NCBI GenBank assembly: GCA_026192395.1
Contig: WACF01000001.1
Location: forward strand, 62,001-126,000
Length of the DNA stretch: 64,000 nt
Origin: Proteobacteria bacterium 005FR1
GTDB taxonomy: Bacteria > Pseudomonadota > Gammaproteobacteria > Pseudomonadales > Cellvibrionaceae
Reading direction: 5' to 3'
Below the pieces are notes generated by a model that saw only the letters and a program-made list of their open reading frames with translations, searched no databases and had not been told where the DNA came from. Positions 25,413 to 34,605 of this stretch are shown one piece after another. The position numbers and the translations under genes are program-made. Position 1 is the first letter of the stretch. Each line of letters begins with the position of its first letter.

Positions 25413-28064
25413 ATGCAAGAGGACTTGGATCCGCTCGAAACCAAAGAATGGCTTGACGCGATGTACGCTGTCATTCGCCACTCCGGCAAAGAGCGTGCGG
25501 CCTATCTCATCAAGGAGCTGGCGAGATCCGCCATTGCCGCCGAGGTGGCAATGCCGTCGGCGATCACCACGCCCTTTCGCAACACCATCCCCTTTCATTC
25601 CGAGAAGCGAATGCCCGGCGATTTGTTCATGGAGCGCCGCATTCGTTCGCTGATCCGCTGGAACGCGTTGGCCATGGTGATTCGGGCCAACGACAACAAG
25701 GAGGGTCTTGGTGGCCACATCGCCAGCTTCTCGTCTGCCGCAACGCTTTACGATGTGGGCTTCAACTATTTCTTCAAGGGCAACGAAGGGGATACGCTGG
25801 GGGACCTAGTTTACTTCCAGGGCCACAGTGCGCCCGGCATGTACGCGCGTTCCTATCTGGAAGGACGTCTCACCGAAGAGCAGCTGGACAACTTCCGCCG
25901 CGAAGTGGATGGCAACGGCCTGTCGTCCTACCCGCATCCCTGGCTGATGCCGAACTATTGGCAGTTCCCTACGGTGTCGATGGGACTTGGCCCCATTCAG
26001 GCTATCTACCAGGCGCATTTCATGCGCTACATGTCCGCGCGCGAACTGGCGCCGCGAAGCGACCGGCACGTCTGGGCCTTCCTGGGCGACGGCGAGTGTG
26101 ACGAGCCGGAAACTCTGGGCGCGATTTCGCTGGCGGGCCGCGAACAACTGGAAAACCTCATCTTCGTCATCAACTGCAATCTGCAGCGCCTTGACGGCCC
26201 GGTGCGTGGCAACGGAAAAATCATCCAGGAACTGGAAGGCATCTTCCGTGGCGCCGGCTGGAACGTGATCAAAGTGGTCTGGGGCCGCCTCTGGGATCCG
26301 CTGTTCGAGAAGGACAAGACCGGGCTGCTGCAAAAGCGCATGGACGAAGTGGTGGACGGCGAGCTGCAAAACTACAAAGCCAATGGCGGCGCCTATACGC
26401 GCGAGCATTTCTTCGGTCGCTATCCGGAATTGCTGGACCTGGTGAAGGATCTCAGTGATGAAGACATCATGTATCTCAATCGCGGTGGCCACGATCCTTT
26501 CAAGGTGTATGCAGCTTATGCCGCCGCAGTGGAGCACAAGGGTCAGCCTACGGTTATTCTCGCGCACACCGTGAAAGGCTATGGCCTTGGCAGCGCCGGT
26601 GAAGCCACCAACGAAACGCACTCGGTGAAGAAGCTCGACCTGGAAGAGCTGAAGAGATTTCGCGATCGCTTCGGCGTGCCGATCGCGGATGAAGATCTCA
26701 AGGACGTTCCCTATTACCGACCAGCGTCCGATTCGCCGGAAATTCAGTACATGCGTAAACGGCGCGAAGAGCTGCACGGGCCTCTGCCGGCCCGACGCAG
26801 CGAATTCCAAGAACTGGAGGTGCCGCGCCTGGACGCCTTCAAGTCCCAGGTCAAGGGGACGGGTGATCGCGCCATTTCCACCACCATGGCCTTCGTGCGT
26901 CTGCTGTCCACCCTGGCCAAGGACAAGAAGATTGGCCAGCGAGTCGTGCCGATCGTGCCGGACGAAGCGCGAACCTTCGGCATGGAAGGCATGTTTCGTC
27001 AGCTCGGCATCTATTCATCGGCAGGTCAGAAGTACACGCCTCACGATGCCGATCAGATCATGTATTACAAGGAGGACAAGAAGGGCCAGATTCTGGAGGA
27101 AGGAATCAACGAGGCCGGGGCCATGTCCGCCTGGCTGGTGGCGGCGACCGCCTACAGCAATTACGGTCCGGCGATGATTCCTTTCTACGTTTTCTACTCC
27201 ATGTTTGGCTTCCAGCGCATCGGCGATCTCGCCTGGGCGGCGGGGGACAGTCAGGCGCGTGGCTTTCTGATCGGTGCCACCGCCGGCCGCACAACCCTGA
27301 ACGGCGAAGGCTTGCAGCATCAGGATGGTCACAGCCACACCCTCGCCAATACCATTCCCAACTGTCGCAGTTACGATCCCACTTACAGTTACGAGCTGGC
27401 AGTCATCATTCAGAATGGTCTGGAGCGCATGTACGAGAAAAAGGAGAACTGTTTTTATTACATCACCACGATGAATGAAAACTACGTTCACCCGGACATG
27501 CCACCGGGCGCGGAAGAAGGCATCATCAAGGGCATGTACCTGCTGCGCCGCTGTGACGTCAAATCCACGAAGATGGTGCAGCTGCTGGGCAGCGGAACCA
27601 TTCTGCGCGAAGCGGAAGCGGCCGCGGAGATTCTGCGCGACGACTATCAGGTGATGGCGGAAATCTGGAGCGTCACCAGCGCCAACGAACTCACCCGGGA
27701 AGGTCAAAGTGTGCAGCGCTGGAATCTGCTGCATCCAGAGAGCACGGCGCGCGAAAGCTACATTGAAAAACAGCTGAAAGGCCATGCAGGACCGGTCATC
27801 GCAGCGTCGGACTACGTCAAAACCTACTTCGAACAGCTACGCGCCTTCATTCCCCGCTCCTATACCGTGCTTGGAACCGACGGCTTCGGACGCAGCGACA
27901 CTCGATCGAAGTTGCGGGCCTTCTTTGAAGTGGATCGACATTACATTGTGGTTGCCGCGCTCAAGTCCCTGGCCGAGGAAGATAAAGTGAGTGCGAGCGT
28001 AGTCAGCGAGGCCATGAAGAAGTTTGGCATCGATCCGGAAAAACCGGACCCCGTCACCTTGTAA
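25413..28064 (+). CDS. aceE: Pyruvate dehydrogenase E1 component, homodimeric type
   Basis: An 883-residue ThDP enzyme that decarboxylates pyruvate and acetylates the lipoyl arm of E2. Length and sequence fit the homodimeric gammaproteobacterial form (E. coli 887). The ThDP/Mg motif runs from GDGECDEPET to INCNLQRLDGP. Histidines for cofactor handling are in FQGHSAPGMYARS. AGGAG precedes ATG 25413. It starts a group continued by aceF. Pyruvate from PrpB would enter here. Confidence 0.95.
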   Translation: MQEDLDPLETKEWLDAMYAVIRHSGKERAAYLIKELARSAIAAEVAMPSAITTPFRNTIPFHSEKRMPGDLFMERRIRSLIRWNALAMVIRANDNKEGLGGHIASFSSAATLYDVGFNYFFKGNEGDTLGDLVYFQGHSAPGMYARSYLEGRLTEEQLDNFRREVDGNGLSSYPHPWLMPNYWQFPTVSMGLGPIQAIYQAHFMRYMSARELAPRSDRHVWAFLGDGECDEPETLGAISLAGREQLENLIFVINCNLQRLDGPVRGNGKIIQELEGIFRGAGWNVIKVVWGRLWDPLFEKDKTGLLQKRMDEVVDGELQNYKANGGAYTREHFFGRYPELLDLVKDLSDEDIMYLNRGGHDPFKVYAAYAAAVEHKGQPTVILAHTVKGYGLGSAGEATNETHSVKKLDLEELKRFRDRFGVPIADEDLKDVPYYRPASDSPEIQYMRKRREELHGPLPARRSEFQELEVPRLDAFKSQVKGTGDRAISTTMAFVRLLSTLAKDKKIGQRVVPIVPDEARTFGMEGMFRQLGIYSSAGQKYTPHDADQIMYYKEDKKGQILEEGINEAGAMSAWLVAATAYSNYGPAMIPFYVFYSMFGFQRIGDLAWAAGDSQARGFLIGATAGRTTLNGEGLQHQDGHSHTLANTIPNCRSYDPTYSYELAVIIQNGLERMYEKKENCFYYITTMNENYVHPDMPPGAEEGIIKGMYLLRRCDVKSTKMVQLLGSGTILREAEAAAEILRDDYQVMAEIWSVTSANELTREGQSVQRWNLLHPESTARESYIEKQLKGHAGPVIAASDYVKTYFEQLRAFIPRSYTVLGTDGFGRSDTRSKLRAFFEVDRHYIVVAALKSLAEEDKVSASVVSEAMKKFGIDPEKPDPVTL

Positions 28065-28125
28065 TGGCCGGCGTGTCGAGACTGAATAGCCGAAACGAGC
28101 ACCAATCGAATCAAGGAATTCATCT

Positions 28126-29829
28126 GTGTCCAAGCAAACCGTAAAAGTCCCGGATATTGGTACCGACGAGCCCGCCGAGGTGACGGAAGTTCTGGTTTCC
28201 GAAGGCGATTCCGTGGAGGTTGAGCAGTCGATCATCGTATTGGAAACGGACAAGGCCTCGGTGGAAGTGCCCAGCAGTCATGGGGGCAAGGTGGTGTCGG
28301 TTCTGGTCAAGGAAGGCGACCAGCTGAAAACCGGCGCGGCGATTATCGAAGTGCAAAGCGAAGCAGAGGTGCAGACCGACGAAGAGGCGCCCGTTCCCGC
28401 CGAGCAGGGCCAACCCTCAGCGGGCGCCAAGGATGCCACCGCTGACTACGAGAGTCCGAGCGCGGAACACCGCGAAGAAAAACGCGAGGAAGGCAAGCGC
28501 GAGGCGACCGAAGCGCCGAAGGAAATCAACGTTCCTGTTCCCGACATCGGCGACGTCGGTGATGTGGAGGTGATCGAAATCTCCGTTGCCGTCGGCGATC
28601 AGGTGGAGGAGGGCGATACGCTCCTGGTGCTGGAGTCCGACAAGGCCAGCATGGAGATTCCCTCCCCCGCCAGCGGCAAGGTCCTCAAACTGCTGGTCGG
28701 CGAAGGGGACAAGGTCAAGCAGGGACAGCAGATCGCGGTCCTGCAAAGCGCTGGCGCAGCAGTCGCGGAAAAAGCACCCGAAGGAAAACCTGAAACGAAG
28801 CGCACGGAAAAGCCGGTTTCGCCGCCGGAGCAACGTCCGACGACTACACCCGTCCAGCAAACACAAGCTGCCGCTGCCCAGCCGGGGGAGTTGCCTCCCG
28901 CGGTCGAAGCGGGAGACGGAAGCCTCCACGCCGGCCCGGCGGTGCGCAGACTGGCTCGCCAGCTGGGTGTGGACCTCGGCAAGGTCAAGCCCACCGGACC
29001 GCGCAAGCGCTACACCAAGGAAGATGTTCGCAATTATGTGAACAAGGTGATTGCCCGCGGCGGCGCCGGCACAGGCATTCCTCAAGTTCCCGCGGTGGAC
29101 TTCGCCGAGTTCGGTGAAATCAATCGCGTGAAGATGAGCAAGATCAAGCGTTCAACGGCCGCGAACATGCACCGGGCCTGGCTGAATGTGCCTCATGTAA
29201 GTCAGTTCGATGATGCGGACATCACCGAGCTGGAGAGCTTTCGAAAGGAGAAGAAAGCGGAGGCGGAAAAGCGTGGCGTGAAGCTGACCCCGCTACCTTT
29301 CATTTTCAAGGCTTGCGCACTGGCACTCAAGGCGGAGCCAAGCTTTAACGTGTCCCTGGACCCAGACGGCGAGCACATCATCGAAAAGCATTACATCAAC
29401 ATCGGCATGGCCGTGGACACGCCCGCCGGTCTGATGGTGCCGGTGATTAGGGATGTGGACAAGAAGGACATATGGCAGCTGGCGGAGGAAACCGTAGCGC
29501 TGGCCACCAAGGCTCGCGATGGCAAGTTGCTTCCCAAGGATATGCAGGGCGGTTGCTTCTCCATTTCCAGTCTTGGCGCGATTGGCGGGCAGGGCTTCAC
29601 GCCGGTAGTGAATACGCCGGAGGTGGGCATCCTCGGTGTCTCCAAAGCGGCAATCAAGCCTTTTTGGGACGGCAAGGCCTTCGTGCCCCATACCTTCCTG
29701 CCGCTGTCCCTGTCTTATGATCATCGCGCCGTGAACGGCGCCGACGCGGGACGTTTCCTCACTCACCTGGTAAAGACATTATCTTCGGAGACGAGCGACG
29801 ATGCCCTTGTGCTAAGAGGACACGCGTAA
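28126..29829 (+). CDS. aceF: Pyruvate dehydrogenase E2, dihydrolipoyllysine acetyltransferase
   Basis: A 567-residue protein starting at GTG 28126 after AAGGA. Two lipoyl domains are visible, with lipoylated lysines K43 (ETDKASVE) and K173 (ESDKASME), separated by a charged Glu/Ala/Pro linker. A peripheral subunit-binding domain lies around 267-305. The catalytic core ends in SYDHRAVNGADAG with active-site His533. E. coli E2 has three lipoyl domains; this one has two. No lpd (E3) gene follows, so E3 must be encoded elsewhere. Confidence 0.95.
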   Translation: MSKQTVKVPDIGTDEPAEVTEVLVSEGDSVEVEQSIIVLETDKASVEVPSSHGGKVVSVLVKEGDQLKTGAAIIEVQSEAEVQTDEEAPVPAEQGQPSAGAKDATADYESPSAEHREEKREEGKREATEAPKEINVPVPDIGDVGDVEVIEISVAVGDQVEEGDTLLVLESDKASMEIPSPASGKVLKLLVGEGDKVKQGQQIAVLQSAGAAVAEKAPEGKPETKRTEKPVSPPEQRPTTTPVQQTQAAAAQPGELPPAVEAGDGSLHAGPAVRRLARQLGVDLGKVKPTGPRKRYTKEDVRNYVNKVIARGGAGTGIPQVPAVDFAEFGEINRVKMSKIKRSTAANMHRAWLNVPHVSQFDDADITELESFRKEKKAEAEKRGVKLTPLPFIFKACALALKAEPSFNVSLDPDGEHIIEKHYINIGMAVDTPAGLMVPVIRDVDKKDIWQLAEETVALATKARDGKLLPKDMQGGCFSISSLGAIGGQGFTPVVNTPEVGILGVSKAAIKPFWDGKAFVPHTFLPLSLSYDHRAVNGADAGRFLTHLVKTLSSETSDDALVLRGHA

Positions 29830-29892
29830 AGCCAGCCTCTTCGGATGCGGAATAGAAGAGATCCTTTCAATTTCATTATAGAGCGGATGATT

Positions 29893-31041
29893 ATGGCTAT
29901 CATTTTTATACCAAAGGAACAACAACCCGGTGAGAAGCGAGCTCCCCTGTCGCCGGCCGTTGTCAAAAAGCTGGTGCGCGCCGGCGCAACCCTGCAAGTG
30001 GAATCGGGAACGGGCCTGAACTGCGGCTACGCCGATCAGGACTATAAGGATGCCGGTGCGGAAATCAGCAGCGACCGCAACGCGATGCTGCAAAATGCCG
30101 ACATCGTCCTGCGCATTCAGAAGCCGAAGCTCGAAGAAGTCAGCCTGCTCAAATCGGGTTCCATTCACATCAGCTTCCTCGATCCCTTCAATGAGCAATC
30201 GCTGGTCAATGCGTTCAAGGAAAAGAACATCACCGCGATCAGCATGGAAATGATCCCGCGCACTACCCGCTCCCAGAAAATGGACGCGCTCAGCTCCCAG
30301 GCCAACCTGGCCGGCTACGTGATGGTGATTATGGCCGCGGCGCGCCTAAACCGTATTCTGCCCATGATGATGACCCCGGCCGGCACCCTGAAGCCCGCCC
30401 GTGTATTCATCATTGGCGCGGGTGTCGCCGGCCTGCAGGCCATCGCCACCGCCAAGCGCCTCGGCGCCAAGGTAACCGCCTTCGACACCCGCTCGGTAGT
30501 AGCCGAACAGGTGGAATCACTGGGCGGCAAATTCCTGCGCATCGATCTCGGCGAAACCGGTCAGACCAAAGACGGCTATGCCACCCAGCTCACGCCTGAG
30601 CAGATCGAAAAGCAGAAGCAGGGACAAAAAGACGAGATCGCCGAGTCCGACATCGTCATCACCACCGCCCAGGTATTCGGCCGCAAGCCGCCGGTACTGG
30701 TGACCAAGGACATGATCGCCGGCATGAAGCCCGGCAGCGTGATCGTGGACATGGCGGCGGAAACCGGCGGCAACGTCGAAGGTTCTGTGCCCGGCGAGGA
30801 TGTGGAGATCAACGGTGTGACCGTGATCGGCAGCGGCAACTGGCCGAGCGAAGTCGCCACCGACGCCACCGAAATGTACGCCAGCAACCTGTTCAACCTG
30901 ATCTCCGATTATTGGGATGAGGAAGGCAAGTTGTTCAAACTCAACTTCGAAGACGACATTCTGCGAGGTGCGATCATCACGCATGACGGCAAGATCGTTA
31001 ACGAAGTGATCAGCAAGCACTACGCACAAGGAGCCCAGTAA
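29893..31041 (+). CDS. pntAA: NAD(P) transhydrogenase subunit alpha part 1
   Basis: A 382-residue soluble NAD(H)-binding domain I of the proton-translocating transhydrogenase. The N-terminal IPKEQQPGEKRAPLSP and the Rossmann motif GAGVAGLQAIATAKRLGA, with DTR after the next strand, fit the alanine dehydrogenase/PntA family. I chose ATG 29893; an upstream in-frame extension gives MRNRRDPFNF, which is not family-like. Unlike the fused E. coli PntA, the membrane part is a separate gene, overlapping by one base (TAATG). The complex uses proton entry to reduce NADP+ with NADH. Confidence 0.92.
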   Translation: MAIIFIPKEQQPGEKRAPLSPAVVKKLVRAGATLQVESGTGLNCGYADQDYKDAGAEISSDRNAMLQNADIVLRIQKPKLEEVSLLKSGSIHISFLDPFNEQSLVNAFKEKNITAISMEMIPRTTRSQKMDALSSQANLAGYVMVIMAAARLNRILPMMMTPAGTLKPARVFIIGAGVAGLQAIATAKRLGAKVTAFDTRSVVAEQVESLGGKFLRIDLGETGQTKDGYATQLTPEQIEKQKQGQKDEIAESDIVITTAQVFGRKPPVLVTKDMIAGMKPGSVIVDMAAETGGNVEGSVPGEDVEINGVTVIGSGNWPSEVATDATEMYASNLFNLISDYWDEEGKLFKLNFEDDILRGAIITHDGKIVNEVISKHYAQGAQ

Positions 31042-31334
31042 TGGAAATCGTTTATCAGGTCTTCGTCCTTATTCTGGCCATCTTTGTGGGTTTCGAACTG
31101 ATTCGTAAAGTACCGGCCACGCTGCACACGCCGCTGATGTCAGGCGCCAACGCAATTTCCGGCATCACCCTGGTGGGCGCCATCGTCGCCGCCGGTATTA
31201 GGGAGGAACCCACTCTCTCCAAATACCTGGGCGCAGCAGCCGTTGCCTTCGCCACCATCAACGTGGTGGGCGGTTACATGGTGACGAATCGCATGCTGGC
31301 AATGTTCAAGAAGAAAGAAGGTGGTCGTAAGTAA
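31041..31334 (+). CDS. pntAB: NAD(P) transhydrogenase subunit alpha part 2, membrane
   Basis: A 97-residue membrane protein with about three transmembrane helices, including the starting VYQVFVLILAIFVGFEL segment. LHTPLMSGANAISGI is the conserved signature of the transhydrogenase membrane domain. It overlaps both pntAA and pntB by one base, so the three genes are translationally coupled. Confidence 0.92.
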   Translation: MEIVYQVFVLILAIFVGFELIRKVPATLHTPLMSGANAISGITLVGAIVAAGIREEPTLSKYLGAAAVAFATINVVGGYMVTNRMLAMFKKKEGGRK

Positions 31335-32689
31335 TGGAAATTTTCGTTAACTCCTCCTACATCGTAGCCACTGTTCTTTTTATCTTTGGCTTGAAGCTCC
31401 TGGGGCACCCGGGAACCGCCCGCAAGGGTAACATGCTGTCGTCACTGGGCATGCTGGTCGCGGTGGTAGTCACGCTGGTTGCCAACGGCATCGTCGACTA
31501 CACCTGGATCGCGATCGGTTTTGTGGTCGGCGGTATCATCGGTGCGCTGGCCGCCCGCATGGTGGCCATGACCGCGATGCCGGAAATGGTGGCACTGTTC
31601 AACGGCTTCGGCGGTCTCGCCAGCCTGTTGCTGGGCTGGGCCGCGGTGGAAAGCGGTCTCAGTGCCTTCGTACTGGTCACCATCTTCCTGTCGATCCTGA
31701 TCGGCGGTACCACTTTCACCGGCTCGCTTCTCGCCTACGGCAAGCTGAGTGAAAAAGTTACCGGCCGCCCGGTGCAGTTTGTGGGCCAGCGATTCGTGAA
31801 CGCTGCGCTGCTGATTGCCATTCTGGTTTCCGGCGTGCTGTTCGCGATGGAGCCGACCAATCCGGTATGGCTGTACATTGTCGTCGGTCTGGCCGCTCTG
31901 CTCGGCATTCTGGCGGTGCTGCCCATCGGCGGTGCGGACATGCCGGTCGTTATCTCGCTGTTGAACAGCTATTCCGGTATTGCGGCTGCGGCGGCCGGTT
32001 TCGCGATCGAGAACAACATTCTGATCGTCGCCGGTTCACTGGTAGGCGCCAGCGGTATCATCCTCACCCAGATCATGTGTAAGGCGATGAACCGCTCGCT
32101 TTCCAATGTCCTCTTCTCTGGCTTCGGCAAGGTGTCCAAGTCCGCGCAGAAGATCGAGGGCGAGGTCAAGCCGCTGTCTGCTGATGATGCCTACTATGTA
32201 CTGGAAGCTGCCACCAGCGTACTGGTTGTACCGGGCTACGGTATGGCGGTTGCGCAGGCTCAGCATGCGGTGAAAGAGTTGCAGGAACTTCTGGAAGCCA
32301 ATGGTGCGGAAGTAAACTACGGTATCCACGCCGTCGCTGGCAGGATGCCCGGGCATATGAACGTACTGCTCGCAGAAGCCGACGTGTCCTACGATCTGCT
32401 GCTGGAAATGGATCAGGTGAACCCGCGCATGGAAACCTACGACGTGGCTATCGTGATCGGCGCAAACGACGTGGTGAACCCCGCCGCCCGCGAAATGGAA
32501 GGCAGCCCGATCTATGGCATGCCGGTCATCAATGTGGACCAGGCGCGCACGGTGTTCGTTCTGAAGCGCTCCATGGCTTCCGGCTTCGCCGGCGTGGACA
32601 ACCCGCTGTTCTTCAAGGAGAACACGCGCATGGTCTTCGGCGATGCGAAAGAAACACTGAATACTTTGATTCGCGCCTTTGGCGATTGA
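31334..32689 (+). CDS. pntB: NAD(P) transhydrogenase subunit beta
   Basis: A 451-residue subunit with several N-terminal membrane helices (proton channel) up to about residue 260. The soluble NADP(H)-binding domain III follows: PGYGMAVAQAQHAV, then GIHAVAGRMPGHMNVLLAEA and NDVVNPAAR, with KRSMASGFAG near the end. Domain order and length match PntB. It works with the two alpha parts in the inner membrane to supply NADPH. Confidence 0.94.
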   Translation: MEIFVNSSYIVATVLFIFGLKLLGHPGTARKGNMLSSLGMLVAVVVTLVANGIVDYTWIAIGFVVGGIIGALAARMVAMTAMPEMVALFNGFGGLASLLLGWAAVESGLSAFVLVTIFLSILIGGTTFTGSLLAYGKLSEKVTGRPVQFVGQRFVNAALLIAILVSGVLFAMEPTNPVWLYIVVGLAALLGILAVLPIGGADMPVVISLLNSYSGIAAAAAGFAIENNILIVAGSLVGASGIILTQIMCKAMNRSLSNVLFSGFGKVSKSAQKIEGEVKPLSADDAYYVLEAATSVLVVPGYGMAVAQAQHAVKELQELLEANGAEVNYGIHAVAGRMPGHMNVLLAEADVSYDLLLEMDQVNPRMETYDVAIVIGANDVVNPAAREMEGSPIYGMPVINVDQARTVFVLKRSMASGFAGVDNPLFFKENTRMVFGDAKETLNTLIRAFGD

Positions 32690-32730
32690 AGTCGATACAA
32701 CTCCGCTGATTAAAGGGGTGACCTTCTGAT

Positions 32731-33375
32731 ATGTCGGGGCTAAAGCAGCTAAACGTGGTTTCACTCGGTCTCGAGGACTATTTGGCAGTCTGGGAGCGGA
32801 TGAGTAGATTCGCCGATCTTAGAGGCCCTGATACTCCGGACGAAATATGGCTGGTGGAGCACCCTCCCGTTTTTACCTTGGGGCAGGCTGGACGTGTCGA
32901 GCATCTGCTGAATACAGGTGATATTCCGGTCGTCCATTCTGATCGGGGCGGACAGGTGACCTATCACGGACCTGGTCAGCTGGTTGCTTATCCATTGCTC
33001 GACCTGCGGAGGCTGGGTATCAAGGTTCGCCAGCTGGTGAATACCCTTGAAGAAGTTCTGATCAAAACCTTGGCGGACTACGGTATTCGGGCTGAACGCA
33101 AGACCGGGGCGCCAGGTGTTTATACGAATGATGGAAAAATCGCCTCTCTCGGCCTTCGCATCCGTAAAGGCTGTACTATTCATGGGGTTAGCTTAAATGT
33201 GGATATGGACACCCAGCCTTTTTCGCGTATAAACCCCTGTGGTTTCGCGGGGCTTCAAGTGACCCAGATGCGCGATTTTGTGCCAGAAGACGTTCCGCTG
33301 CGTGTGGGCGGCGTTTCAGCCGTTCTGGTAGAACACCTTTGCGATCTGCTGGGCTACTCGTCAAGAACTCCCTAG
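32731..33375 (+). CDS. lipB: Octanoyltransferase LipB
   Basis: A 214-residue enzyme that moves the octanoyl group from acyl carrier protein to lipoyl domains such as those of AceF. Family motifs are [37 protein letters not shown] and INPCGFAG with the catalytic Cys. No lipA is adjacent. Linkage to aceEF, 2.9 kb downstream of aceF, makes functional sense, though it is not in its common lipB-lipA arrangement. Confidence 0.93.
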   Translation: MSGLKQLNVVSLGLEDYLAVWERMSRFADLRGPDTPDEIWLVEHPPVFTLGQAGRVEHLLNTGDIPVVHSDRGGQVTYHGPGQLVAYPLLDLRRLGIKVRQLVNTLEEVLIKTLADYGIRAERKTGAPGVYTNDGKIASLGLRIRKGCTIHGVSLNVDMDTQPFSRINPCGFAGLQVTQMRDFVPEDVPLRVGGVSAVLVEHLCDLLGYSSRTP

Positions 33376-33773
33376 GGCTGAAAGCTGAAAGCGCTCTTGA
33401 GAGCTTTAACTTTGTTGATGGCCACAAGTGTGGGCTCGGCCGGGTGTGGCCGCGCCAGCGCTTTCTCTGGAAGTGGTGTCCGATCTGGCCGCGTGAGTGA
33501 CCGGACATAACCCAGTGGCGACTCCACCTGCTGCGGTGGCGTAGGGCTGAAAGTGCCGCTTGTCATTGATTCTAGCCCTCATCACTGATCGTCCATCTGG
33601 ACGACGCCGCCCGAGTCGGAACCGGCTAGATTCGGCTCCGTCCGACATGGAATCTCTGCCGGGCAAGTACAATTACTGGTACGCATCAATCGGTCTTGGC
33701 GTCGGGGCGACTACCATCGGCCGTGCTTCGAGCGCGTGTGTAGCTCCGGAATTTACCGAGGCGGGAGTGTTGA
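33376..33773. other. Intergenic region after lipB
   Basis: No supported gene in about 400 bases. A weak hairpin with a bulge at 33388-33407 may terminate lipB. A 76-codon open frame ending just inside the next gene shows no recognisable protein family and was not called. The sequence has no obvious repeat or promoter. Confidence 0.4.
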
Positions 33774-34565
33774 ATGAACAGCTTGGATGATCGAGTGGCC
33801 ATCGTGACAGGTGGCGCTCAGGGAATAGGACGCGGGATTGTCGAGGCCTATTTGCTAGCAGGTGCCAGGGTGCTCATGGCCGATATCAGTGCCGAAGCGG
33901 TTGCGCAGTCCGCAGGCGAACTTGACCTGCTGGCGAAGGGGCGTCTGCACTGCATGCAAATCGATGTCACAAACAAGGTCCAGGTGCAGGGAATGGTAGA
34001 CAGGGCTCTCGAGGTCTTCGGACATCTGGGCATCCTGGTCAATAATGCCTGGAAGGGCAGAGGGCTTTCACGTCTCGAGCTACAATCGGACGAACAGTTG
34101 CGCGGAGCATTCGACATGGCGGTGATGGCCGCTTTTTGGGCCATGCAAGCTGCTCTACCCGCCTTCCGCCGCCGAGGCGGAGGCCGCGTTATCAACATGT
34201 GCTCCCTGAATGGAGTGAACGCGCACATGTACAGTGCTGACTACAATGCCGCTAAGGAAGCACTGCGCAGTCTGACGCGTACGGCTGCTCGAGAATGGGC
34301 TGCCGACCAGGTCTGCTGCAACATCATATGTCCCGGTGCGGCCAGCGAAGCTTATCAGCGGTTTGCCGCAGACAATCCCGAGAACGCTGCGGCGATCGCG
34401 AGAGCCAATCCCATGGGACGCGTAGGGGATCCGCTGCTAGACATCGCCCCAGTCGCGGTGTTTCTGGCCAGCGACGCGTGTCGCTATCTCACGGGTAACA
34501 CGTTTTTTGTCGATGGTGGTGCTCACATCAACGGGGTGTGTTGGGCTCCTCAGCTCAAGGACTGA
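33774..34565 (+). CDS. SDR family oxidoreductase
   Basis: A 263-residue classical short-chain dehydrogenase. The cofactor loop TGGAQGIGRG is near residue 12, LVNNAW replaces the more common NNAG, and Y157/K161 form the active-site pair in DYNAAKEAL. C-terminal LTGNTFFVDGGAHINGV is family-like. The substrate is unknown. It is followed by an MFS transporter and a thioesterase on the same strand, a possible three-gene group for import and modification of an organic acid or lipid-like compound. Confidence 0.8.
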   Translation: MNSLDDRVAIVTGGAQGIGRGIVEAYLLAGARVLMADISAEAVAQSAGELDLLAKGRLHCMQIDVTNKVQVQGMVDRALEVFGHLGILVNNAWKGRGLSRLELQSDEQLRGAFDMAVMAAFWAMQAALPAFRRRGGGRVINMCSLNGVNAHMYSADYNAAKEALRSLTRTAAREWAADQVCCNIICPGAASEAYQRFAADNPENAAAIARANPMGRVGDPLLDIAPVAVFLASDACRYLTGNTFFVDGGAHINGVCWAPQLKD

Positions 34566-34605
34566 ACGAAGTAGCGCTGCAACAAGAGTAAGTAAAGAGG
34601 CATCA

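Noticed and set aside
33628-33790. Small gene upstream of the SDR
   Set aside because: The frame has no family resemblance, no good start site and runs into the SDR start.
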